Source: Ciona savignyi (taxonomy: Eukaryota; Chordata; Ascidiacea; Phlebobranchia; Cionidae). Taken from it: DNA of 64,000 nucleotides. Where the stretch lies: the NCBI GenBank assembly GCA_000149265.1, contig CH003004.1, forward strand, positions 154,904-218,903, in the 5' to 3' direction. Positions 35,701 to 46,500 of the stretch are shown piece after piece (within the stretch, counting starts at the first letter, position 1; every line of letters starts with the position of its first letter). Position numbers and translations under genes: made by a program. The notes under the pieces are model-generated. The model did no database searches and was not told the DNA's origin. It saw only the letters and a list, made by a program, of their open reading frames with translations.

Positions 35701-38700
35701 GAGAGCCGCAAAGTCTAATAATATTTTTGCAATAAAAGGAAAAACGAATGTGTCATAGAACGATGTGAGTGTTCTCCTGTTTGTTTCACTTATGCATGGT
35801 TATTAAACTTATTAAGCACTCACTACAGTGGCAATGAAACTAATAAAAGCCGCATCAGGACTACAGTGGCAATGAAACTAATAAAAACTACAGTGGCAAT
35901 GAAACTAATAAAAGCCGCATCTTACATTCATATTTTTTCGGAGTTTGTTTTACTTCTTGTTCAGTTGTATCCATTTTTATATTATCTTCAGTCTCTTGCT
36001 CATGTTGAAAATCTTCATCATCTTTGATTGTTGAAGAATCGTTGGTCACTGTTTCTTCTTCACTGAACTCGTCTGGACTTTCAATGCTATGTTTGCTGTT
36101 GTTCTGGTTCTCATTGGTCACCCCAACTGTTTCTTTCGATTTAGACCTTTCACAATGGGACAGTAAAATGGCAAAGATTAGAAAATTACGAATTAATTAA
36201 CGTGGGCCTTCCAAACTGGACTCAATGAATTTTAGGGGTCGCAAAGAGTACATTGATTTTACACAAACTACTATATCTATTGTACTTTTAAGACTTTTCA
36301 GATTTTAAACGTGATACAGGGTCGCAGAAAGTTTAAATAAATTGAAAGGGTGGCGAGCTTAGAAATTTGGGAAGCATTGCAGTATAGGATACTAATGCAA
36401 AGCCAAAATTTGCTCAAGTAACGCAAGTAACACTTGGTTGTTTAGAGTAACACTTACTTGTTGCTGGGTCTGTTATCCTGCACAACAGAATCCTTTGTTG
36501 CTGTTTGAAATCGATGAGGCTGAGATTTTGCAGGCGTCACTTTCTGCGGCGCAACTTTTTCTTTTTCTAAAAATTAAATATTCTACACTAGTCTGGTAAT
36601 AAGAATAATTGTATCTATTGGAATTCTTCCGATTTCTCAAAACAATAAAAGACTAAACTTAAATATATTTGTATATGATACTGGTAATGCAAATTGTGGT
36701 AATTATAAATATATAATATATATTGTAAGGGAAAGAATACGACTTTCAGGTTATAGCATAGGTATTAGTATTTTTATACATTATTATTAGCGAATTAATT
36801 AAGTTGTTTTAAAATATATATAACTCTTATTGGCTTGTTGTACGTAGATTAGTAAAACAAATTTTATTTCTGTTAATCGAATTAGGTGTCAACAGCAAAT
36901 GACTTAGTAGTACAGATCCTATACAAGTCTTTGGCTGTATTAATAGCATTGTAGGTTAGTGTATTGCCTTTCAGATAAAGGGTTAGGAAAAGCACTTTAC
37001 GGACATTGCCTGAACCTAGTGGGAAAAGATTTCTACCAAATTAAAGGGATATGTAAATCATACACAACACACTGCAATCGCTAAAGTATTGCAACAGTAG
37101 ACACGATGTGATCTAATGATTACCCATGTGTTAACCCACTTGGTTTTTCCTTTCACTAGGATAAACATGAATATTCTGTTCTATCCACTTGCGGTTTACA
37201 TTGTCAAGTTTAGTCGAAACTTACCTCTTTTTACAAGGTAGTTTTTAAAATTACGTTTAAAGTAAATTTGATTTCTTTCCCGGGCGTTTAAGCTTTTGGG
37301 TACGAAGGGCTTGTCAATAAAGGCTACTTTTCTACCTGAAAAACAAGTTATATTAGTTGGGATATTTAAACATTGTCCCATGCTTTCGATTAAAAAAGAA
37401 TCCACATCACTACTACAGGCAGAGTCTTATCATCTACACTGGAAATAAATTGCATCTAGCCATTAGTTGTGGCGTTTTAATGGGTTAATAAATTGGAGAA
37501 ATTTCTCTATCACTTGACAATAGCAAGGTGATTGGACCTTTGGCATGAGTTAGCTGACGATATAATCTGAAAAATCTTCCGCTACATAAGTTTACATCAC
37601 ACGTTATCAAAAGCACATAAATTCTTTACTGTTGGATTAAATGTGGACTTGTCTGCCAACATAAATGTCACTTCCATCAAGTGTCGTTTTGTCAACTAAA
37701 CCATAAAAATGTGAAATACATGGTTTACGCCTTTACGGCATTCCACGTTTGACCAAATCTTACCCTCCAGCATTTTAATGATCATGGGGATTTCCCATTC
37801 TTCAGGAAACGGCTGGAAGTTGGTGGCGAGAACTCGAAGCGAACTCAGCGACAGAACAATATCTGCCTTCCATTTTGATGCTAACCTGTAAAGATTTAGT
37901 ACCATGTTCATACTCATGGGATAGATAAGTCATAGCAATGCGCAAAATCTCCATTAATTTGAGGCCAAGTAGAAAATGGGAGTTTATTGTTGCCTGAGGC
38001 TGGATTTTTTGGACTTACATTACCTGTATATATCTACACACACTATTGCATATATATAGTATTATAAATGAAATATACATTTTGAAACATCTTAGTATAG
38101 AGAACAACTGCTTTCTAGCATTATTCAAAATCAAAAGATCGACAAAAATGGTAGAATAAATACTTTGCAGCATTTGGGTCTTCGCTTATCTTCCAAACGA
38201 GATGATCATTTTCATTGTGCGGCATATTGGGTAATTGGGCTGGACATTTTGGGATCATAATTAAAGGGGGGCTGGTGCCCTGTGGATAATTCGACAGATA
38301 ACTTGGGATGACCATTCCAGAATTAAGATTCGAATTCGATTTCAATTTCAATTGGAAATAATTCGAATTTTTTTTTATTAGATTTAAAGATACATTAAAT
38401 TATAATAATAGGGTAATAGTTAATGATTTAATATCCGAGCACTTATCAATTGGCGTCATGCCACATCAACCGCACTCACACCATTAAGCAATGTGCCTTT
38501 AAAGATAAGAAGCACATCCAAGTAGGGATGCACAAACTGGAATATCGAATCTTCCGGATTCGAATCCTACGGGATTCGAATCCAAATATTACGTTTATTT
38601 CGAATATTTAGATTCGAAATAAAATATACACATTAAGAAACGATAATTGCATGGAGTTCCTTTTTATTTCCATTGTACATATTGCAGCAGCGTTGATTAC

Positions 38701-41700
38701 ACCGAATATTTTAAGCATGGGCGCCGACTTCCGTTGTAAATTCGCCGCAATGTCTGTTTTATAATTACGCATTCCCTGCGCATTTAAATAATTATCACAT
38801 TAAATCAACTAACCGCAGCGCCGCTTTTCCAGCGGTGTTTAAACTTTGATCGGCGGTTTGACCTAGGGTTACGTTGACCTAGATTCAATACAGGACAACT
38901 GACGCACTCTCGCCCGCGTTTTCCCATGTTCTTCCCATTACTAAGATGATTCAACTGATTTTAATGGCATCAACTTAACACGCGAGCGAGAAAGGAGCAC
39001 AAAATTATCATAAGCCACTACAGAGTAGTTTTAAAAACACGGCCTCCTGCTGCACAGGGTGATAATTGATATGTATGTTGTTGTAGACGTTTTTTTTTCT
39101 TTGATCAGTTAACCGTTATAAGAATCTGGGTTCTTGCACAGCCCTCGCAGATACATAAATATTTGGTATATTCTTTCCGTATTGTTGACGCTGAGCTGCG
39201 TATTAACGACCATGCAATATTTCAGCGGGGGAAGTAGTTAAATTAAACACTTAAATTCCTAGCTTAATCTTTTAGCATTGTAAATCGTTAGTATCATAGT
39301 TCTATCAGAGTTAGTTCAAGGCAGAAGGCCGATTGTGACGTCATAAAATTTCGCGCAACGGTAACATTTTACTGAAGTCGCCGCCTATGATTATAAGTAT
39401 GTAATCACACTGGCCAAAGAGGTAGTCAGCGGAAGCAGGAATTTTTAACGATCTTGCCACTTTACCTCGAGTTAAATATAGAATAGGATTCGATATTCTG
39501 GATTCGAAATAACTATTCTAGAATACCAAGGTATTCTAGTTTGTGCATCCCTACATCCAAGTATATTTATACTTCTACGCAAAGGTGGCATAAAATGTAT
39601 TTGCAATTTTAGCATAAGCCACTTTGTGTGTTTTGTCAGCCTTTGCAGCTGATCAATTTAAATAAGCAGTTACCGTTAAAACCGTGAGATTTTGATATTT
39701 TGGCTGCGGATCGTTCACATAAGGCGTAATGCTGATTACAATGTCTGAATTATGGATGTAGTTTTGCATGTAGGACTTCATTGACAGGACGCTGAATGCG
39801 ATTCGATGCTGTAGAAATAGAAACAAAAATACACTTAAAAATTGAAAGATACTTACATTTTATTTCTGAATATAAAATGAATGAGGTATTACCATAATCA
39901 ATGCAAGAGTTTTTGTTGATTTAGATTATTATTTCCTGTTTTTTGTGACGTCAATATTTTCTCTCATTTGCCTTTTTATCCTTTGTTCTTTTTATTTTTG
40001 TACACGTGTAAGATGTGGCTTTAGTTCGTTACTTTGGTATTTTTTGTGACCTTTCAATGAAGTTCTATTCCTGTGGTAAATAGAACAAAAGCGGTGTATA
40101 GACACAACATTAGTAATAAAGGGGGAGAAAGCACCGATCTGTAGTTAACGAAGTGTTAAAACTAATCCCCAAACTCAGGTATTTGATTTATATTCTTCTC
40201 TGTTTATTATTTATTGATTTGTATTATTTATATTGTGTTCATTCGTTTACTGCATTCAATGAACTTCATGAAACAAGTGCACATAGCTGCAAATGGGGAA
40301 TTATCCAGAGCAACAACAGGATATTTTCTTTTACCCATTGCTGTCTTACAAATGATATATCAGCATGTTGTGTTTGATTGAATATGTTTATATTATTTTA
40401 GTTTGAACCATTTTTTTATGTAAGACAACTCTGTGTGTATAAGAAATTATCACGCAAATCTTCATGAATGGATAGACATTACACATACCCGGTACTAAAA
40501 ATGAAAATCATTTAAAAGCTCTAGGATAGGATATTTATGTTTATATTTATGAATGGGAAAACCAATGGGGTTATCAACTGGGCAATTGTCAGATCACCTC
40601 GTGCCCATTGTCGGGTTGCTGGAGCTCCTGTTGCATGTTGTGTATGATACACATGCTCCTTTAATTTGGTAAAACTTTATTAATCTACTGGGTTCAGGTA
40701 ACAACCAATAAGTTAGAGACCAGTTTTTATACCAGCAACCCTTCGACTGAAAGGCGAAGCAGAAAACCACCAGACTAATCTATGAGACTCTACTGTCCTA
40801 CAGTTGGTTTAAAGCTTGGCTTAGAAGGAAATACGGTATGGTATTAATAGAAATAAACACACATACACCTGAATAAAATTGGCGACATGCTGAGAGTTGA
40901 AGTTGTACATCGCAAGCTGGTGACGAGCGTTTTGAAGCGCATATTCCGCAAATTCTAAATGCTCACGCAACCACGCAAACGCACCTTTCTGTATTGACAA
41001 TTATGACAGTGTTTACAATTTGGTCAAACTAAATTAAAAGCATTGACAGGAAATCTAAAAGAATTAGCTGATGTTTAGTCATAGGGATACAGATGTAGGA
41101 GGTTCAGTTAAATTGAGTGTTTAATTGTAAGGGTAATTTTGACAGGTTTTAGTTGAAGAAACTAAACAGTAAATGTTGCACATCTTCAAATTTAATCACA
41201 CAGACCAAACTTTGTATGGGCAATGTTAACAATAAATTTGTGGAATCTTATTTTAATCTTATAATCAGTGATAGAAAAGGTTTAGTCTGTTCTTCAACTG
41301 TTATTTGACTGCATGGTACTATCATAGAAAAGACATTTTTTGTGGTTGTTTAACAATTTCTTAGTAAGAACAATTTTAGTGGAATACCTAACTAACCTAT
41401 CTTGCGTATCTTGTTGCAAGACTTACCTTAACCAGCTTGCGAAATTTAGGCTGCAGTTTTTTGTTAGGTGGAATACTAGTGTTTTTTGCATGCAGTCTAA
41501 AAACTTCTTCGTATTGAAGACAAATAGCTTGATCGGCTGCAGATATAGAGGAAAATCGAGGCTGTGGTAACAGGGATGCATCTTGCTGGGTAACCGGCTC
41601 TTTCACAACATTGTAAGGATTCATTATCTCCATGAGAAGGGACGCGTAATCGCAGCCGATCTGGTAAAAATATTTAATTATATTATGTGAATATATGCAA

Positions 41701-42612
41701 GTGCAAAAGAACTTTACTGACAAATGTCAGTGTTATATTGCTGGCTGTTACTTCTCATCATCGTGCAAAAGAGTAAATGGCCAGCCAGATCATGGGTTAC
41801 TGTTAAATGATTGTTAGATTGAAACTAACCACTATCTAGTCCATTGTGTCCTTTGGCAATACAATTAGAAAATACATCCGAGTAAACACAGTGAATTAAT
41901 GGATTAAACTAAACAGTGGCAACATTTCCATACTGATAATTACACTTTAATATTAATATGTCATTTTAATAATGGTATACGTTTAGCTCTTATACGGTAC
42001 CCATTTCATAAAAAAAAATGTTGGTTTACAGTTCTAAACCACTTCTTACAGCGCTGGTATGCGCACATGTAAAAATTGGCATGTATAATCATATGACAAA
42101 TTTCTCAAATCGGTTTCCCACCTTCTTATTTTCGTTAAGAAAATTTAAAAAGTGTTGCCAATGAAGCAATAACCTCTCGCTTAAGTGGCATCTTAGTTGG
42201 GGAAAACTAACGGGAGGGAAAGCGGGAAGAAGGGAAACTGCATGCTAAAATAGATTATGACATTAGGGTTAGTTTTAAACGTGGGGCTAGAGTTAGGGTT
42301 AGTCTTGGGGTTGAGACTAGTATTTAGGAATGGGTTAAAATTAGTTTTCGTCATTTTAGTGAGCAGCTTCTTCCCTCCTTCCCGCTTTTCCCTGTTTTTT
42401 CCCTTCTTCCCTCCTTCCCGCTTTCCCTGTTTTAGCGTTGCCCTCTTAGTTAAACAGTCAAATAAAAATCAAATGAATACCCGAGTTAGTACTCCATCAT
42501 AACCGACGTCCTCGTGCTTTCTTTCCTGGTCCGAAACCTGATCATTCCATTCAAAATTTTCCAGTGCATTTTTAACTGCTTCGTCCCATTCAAAGGTGTC
42601 CAAAACTGACAT
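29706..42612 (-). CDS. ICE2: Little elongation complex subunit 2 (ICE2/NARG2)
   Basis: Scaffold of the little elongation complex, which with ELL and ICE1 promotes RNA polymerase II transcription of snRNA genes (known for the family). Seventeen exons: 42493-42612, 41427-41660, 40869-40988, 39674-39808, 38164-38279, 37764-37885, 37225-37335, 36458-36566, 35926-36146, 35380-35591, 34617-34878, 33652-34423, 33258-33402, 32524-32668, 31701-31794, 30472-30618, 29706-29964. Lengths add to 1108 codons, stop included, with no phase conflict (human protein about 980). Landmarks in order: LPQPRFSSISAADQ, SEDPNAAK, EEWEIPMIIKM, VAFIDKPF, NARERNQIY, a long acidic/Ser/Lys-rich disordered middle, the short motif PAGDLLGQILNMQ, then the NARG2_C domain (FYTLWSFADVRVLIRGTV, HIDPAKEI, NLPYVPLDPLVQSPW). 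It ends in a Lys-rich tail. The match in order over the whole length makes orthology firm. Confidence 0.93.
30001..30460 (+). repeat. SINE-related sequence with tRNA-like B box
   Basis: 'gctgaaaggttgtgggttca' resembles the start of a tRNA-derived SINE, and the far end keeps the family tail 'aaacatgaatatcctattc'. The middle differs from family A and includes 'atgtatcggtcgcgttaa', shared with the Ser/Leu-type SINE. Probably a composite or nested insertion in the last ICE2 intron. Confidence 0.45.
30904..31198 (+). repeat. tRNA-like SINE (family A), full-length forward copy
   Basis: One of the best copies: head 'agtccggcggttaagtgttt', 'ccttgggaaaggcact' block, 'gatctgacgattgcccgtgt' and tail 'gaatatcctatcctatccct'. 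In an ICE2 intron, tail to tail with the next copy. Confidence 0.85.
31201..31550 (-). repeat. tRNA-like SINE (family A), reverse copy with insertion
   Basis: Opposite orientation to the copy at 30904, starting right after its tail. An extra segment of about 60 bases lies near 31250-31310. Confidence 0.75.
31909..32153 (+). repeat. tRNA-like SINE (family A), forward copy
   Basis: Forward copy with a small central deletion. In the ICE2 intron between exons 14 and 15. Confidence 0.8.
32725..32850. repeat. AT-rich tandem repeat, about four units
   Basis: Units of about 30 bases built on 'gcaaaattgttatataataatc'-like sequence. ICE2 intron. Confidence 0.65.
33015..33095. repeat. Short duplication in ICE2 intron
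   Basis: 'ttaccaagagcccagagata' occurs twice, about 53 bases apart. The minus-strand frame through it is open but has no counterpart in ICE2 proteins, so I treat it as intron. Confidence 0.55.
35838..35925. repeat. Tandem duplication abutting the ICE2 exon 9 donor
   Basis: 'ctacagtggcaatgaaacta' occurs three times and 'ataaaagccgcatc' twice; the last unit runs up to the splice donor of the 35926-36146 exon. Confidence 0.7.
36955..37180 (+). repeat. tRNA-like SINE (family A), forward copy
   Basis: Diverged but continuous forward copy ending 'aggataaacatgaatattct'. ICE2 intron. Confidence 0.7.
38523..39553. mobile_element. Non-autonomous hAT-type element with perfect 8-bp duplication
   Basis: 1031 bp, ends 'tagggatgcacaaactgga' and 'ctagtttgtgcatcccta', flanked by identical 'catccaag' at 38515-38522 and 39554-39561. 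Subterminal 'gattcgaat' repeats are shared with the 21164 element. No long reading frame. Inserted in an ICE2 intron. Confidence 0.9.
40524..40785 (-). repeat. tRNA-like SINE (family A), reverse copy
   Basis: Reverse copy from 'aggatatttatgtttat' to 'aaccaccagactaatct'. ICE2 intron. Confidence 0.75.
42204..42441. mobile_element. Fold-back element with purine-rich inverted ends
   Basis: Left arm 'gggagggaaagcgggaagaa' is mirrored on the right by 'ttcccttcttccctccttcc', where the arm is partly doubled. The centre has degenerate 'ttagggtt' units. First ICE2 intron. Confidence 0.6.
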
Positions 42613-43566
42613 TTTGTTAAACTTTCGATATGCGTTTGAACATTCAATATTTCTGCTCTAGTCACAATGAAATTAAGCAGGCTACATAACTGTAACATGT
42701 GCATTTACAAAACAACGCGATAATTACGAATATTCGTGAAGGGAAAGTCCCTAAAATAAAATATGCTCAATCCATAGATATCTAATAAAAATTGAATTTT
42801 ATTTATAGACAGTTATGTTTTTATAATTTTCGGCCAAATAGTTCACGCCATCGATTCATACACACAATTATGATTGCAGCGTTGTGCAGGCAGCCGAAAC
42901 TCAGTTGAATTGAAACAATGAGTTGGTGAGTCATACTACACAATATCTGAAACCTCAACATTAGGCAGGAGTCAATTTGACTTTTACCCGTGTAATAACT
43001 CTTCCACGTTGGACCATTCACGGGTATAAAAGATAAATATCCCATACTATTGAAGTCGGTTTTGTCCTATCAATTGGGTTTTATTTCAATATTTTTCTAT
43101 TAGATAGATAGTGTTATTGCTTAAACTTTAAGTTTTATTCGTTTTTTCTTTTTTATTGGTGCAATTACATAATCTCAAGTTAAAATAACTGACGTTGTTT
43201 TGTTCCATTAGCAGTTTAACACCGAAATAAATAAAAAACAGTTTAAGCGTTTTACTTCTATATTTTAAATAGAATTAAACTAAGTTAAGAAGGCAAGGCA
43301 ATAAAATGCGCATTTCGGTATTTTGCAATAGTAAGCAGCGTGAGATTTGTGTGGTGCATGCAAGCTTTAAAAAAAGACAGTCGACGCTTTAATGAGAACT
43401 ACACTTAAAACATATACAATGACATGACTAAGCTGACAAAAAAATATCGGCGATCTAGTATATTTACAATTAACATTTTTTTAACGCAGCAAATAAAATG
43501 ACATTAAATATTAAAGACAACCCAAAAATTAATATAACTGAAGTGTAACATTGTGCAAATCCCAAA

Positions 43567-46500
43567 TTACATCCGGTCTTCTTGTATGATCACGTGATTA
43601 GCGGGAACGACGCTGTGCTTCGTGACGTTTGAAATGCTGACGTTATCATCTCTGGTCTTTTGCCCGGTTAAAGACACGCCAGAAGACTTTCGTCTGTAGA
43701 AACAAGTTTAAGTATCTCAATATGCAGTATAGAGTGGTTAGCTAGTTGGTTGGGTCCTTAGGCAAGGCACTTAATGTACATTGTCTGAACCCAGTGGAAT
43801 TATTAGTTTTACCAAATTAAAGGAATATATTAATCATACACAAAACACCGCAATAGCTCCGGTATCCCTACAGTGGGCGCGAGGTGGTCTGACGATAACA
43901 CGTGTTTTAACGTCCCTTGCGATTTCCTATTTACTGGGTTAACATGGATATCCTATCCTATCGGAATTTGCTTGAAACCTGTTGATTAATGAGTTTGACA
44001 AAAAGAATGCAGTGTCTTCATATAATATAAAACACAATTCAACAGCTTTGGTTGAGCACATGGCATTATCTAATACCCAAATTTTCACTCCAACTTGGTT
44101 ATAAACTTTGCAACCTTTGAATCTTAAGATAACCACATAGATATATATAACCTTTAACCCATGAACAGTCAAATTTAAAACCTACCGAGATTTTCTACCA
44201 GATCCGTGTGTGTAATCGGCACCACTTCTGCTGCCAATGCTTGGCCGAAACGACCTTGTTCTCGTGATTGCCGAATGCCACCTCTTTCGGAAGTTTGTGC
44301 CCAGGAATGTGTAGAGAAATGGGTTTAACATACTGTGGGGTAAACAGGGTTAGCATTGTATCTGCTTCTCTTGGTAATCTCCCGGGAAGGTCACAACAAA
44401 AAGGTGGTATAACATTAGTAGTCGGATGGCTGGATACTAATGTATAAAATAGAGAACGAAAGTATAGCCGGTATTTAATTAATGCGACCGATTCATATGT
44501 TGAAATTTACATGAAATATAAGGCAGTACATTGATCTATATACGCTGTTACGGTGCCACGCAATGAAGTTGACGCGCTATCTCCAATTCCTTTATTTGGT
44601 GTTTTAGCGGTAACTAAAAGAAACATAAATTAGTGCGAGACATTATAAAAAGGAAAAACCATAACAAAATAATACCTTAACAATTGCACGTCCGTAACTT
44701 CTTTTGACTATTTATCATTTACTAAATAAATCACTGCCTCCTCGCAGCCGTCGTACCCAAAAAGGACTATACAATACCAAAACGTAAATTCGTTCAAGGA
44801 CAATCATAGAAATAAAAAGTACAAAATTAACCAACCATAAAATATCACTGAACCAACAAACTACTGCAGAGGTGCAGTAACATGGCTCTCCAAAAATGTA
44901 CCGATTTTTTTAAGACAAAAGATACTAGCTAAAAGTTTGTTTGCAACTGTAAACATCCCATTTACAGTATCAATTTTCCGAGTGAGTGACCTTCAAACTT
45001 GGCTCCCCGTTCGGGAACACCCCATGTCTTCACCGCGTGATGATGCACTTGTTCCAAAGGTCATATCTGTCGCGCTCTCCCCCTTCCACGGTTGGTCCAG
45101 CACTACTTCGATACGTCTCAAATATTCGTGAAAGTGGCCACCGATTTCCAGGTCTGTCATAATTCTTCATTGCCCCATTCCCAACTTGATTGTTCGCGTT
45201 TTCCTTTTGCCACTTCCATCTAGGTTGAAAATTGCGGAACAACTTTTCTCTCCACGTACCCCAAAATTGATTAGTTCGGTAGTCTACCTTTTTACAACGT
45301 CGCTTTACGTACACATCCTTTTCAAAAGCTCTTTGGGGGCTCAAAAGTGTCCTCTTCTGTAATGTTAGATTATCAGTTGATATTAGTGGTTTTGGACATC
45401 CAGCTTTGATTAGGTTCCCTTTGTCGGTGCGATGCTGTTTCACCAACTTAGAGAATGGAGGTGGACTTCTTATTCTTGCGTTAGTGTCTGCCGCATAGCA
45501 TCGATGCAGACTATTACAATAGGGTTGTGGGGTCCATTGTACGTGCAACGAGGTCAAATGTGTTCGCTTGCATATTTTACATGTAGCACGGTGCGTGCAC
45601 TCTCTCGCAATGTGAGTATCACTAGAACCACACCCATAACACAAATTATTTATTCGCAAGAATTCCTTTCTATCACATAAACGTAATCTCATAAATGTGT
45701 TGCAATTATTTAGACCATGATTGTAACTTTTGCAATATGTGCAGTTTAAAGTTTGCGAGGAGTCATTAACCTGTTGTTGTAGATATTCCGATGATTTATT
45801 TGACGCGTTATAAAAGGAATTGGCCTGCCTGCCTTGTAGGTTTCCCCGCCGATCCGTTGTTGAGCCAATTCCTTGTAATTCAGGAATATTTTCTCGTTCT
45901 GATTGTAATGTTACAAACTTTGCTAATCTTTCAAAGGGTGGGTAAGTTCCTTGATGTGATGATTTGTACTCAAGCGCAATGTCCCGCCATTTGTTAATGA
46001 TAAACGGTGGTAATCGTGCAATAATTTTGGTACTCTCGTTCGGGTAGTCAAGGATCCCTAATTCATTTAGTTGGCTTTTGGCGGCAACAATTTGATTCAG
46101 AAAATCAGAAAATCTCCGTAATCCCTTTGAGTCATTTGCAAGAATTTTCGGCCAAGCAAAAAGCTTGTCAGTGAAAGATTTAGTAATTAAACTGTCGTTT
46201 CCATACCTTTGTTTTAATGTTTTCCTTGCTTGGTTGTATGCTTCCCCCGATTGCAACAGAAAATAGCCTTCCACCACCGATCTGGGTTCGCCCGACAGGT
46301 ACTGCTGCAGCAAATTTAATTTCTGAGCAGCACAGGTATTAGCGTTCGAATCCACCAACGCGTCGAACGCAGTGTTCCAAGAGGGAAAGTGAAGTGGATT
46401 GCCGTTAAAAATCTCTAATTTTATCGGGAGAGTGTAGCTGGAAGTGAATGAACTCGTGTGATTCTTACTTAAGTTGGTTTGACGTAGTTTTTCTAAAGCA

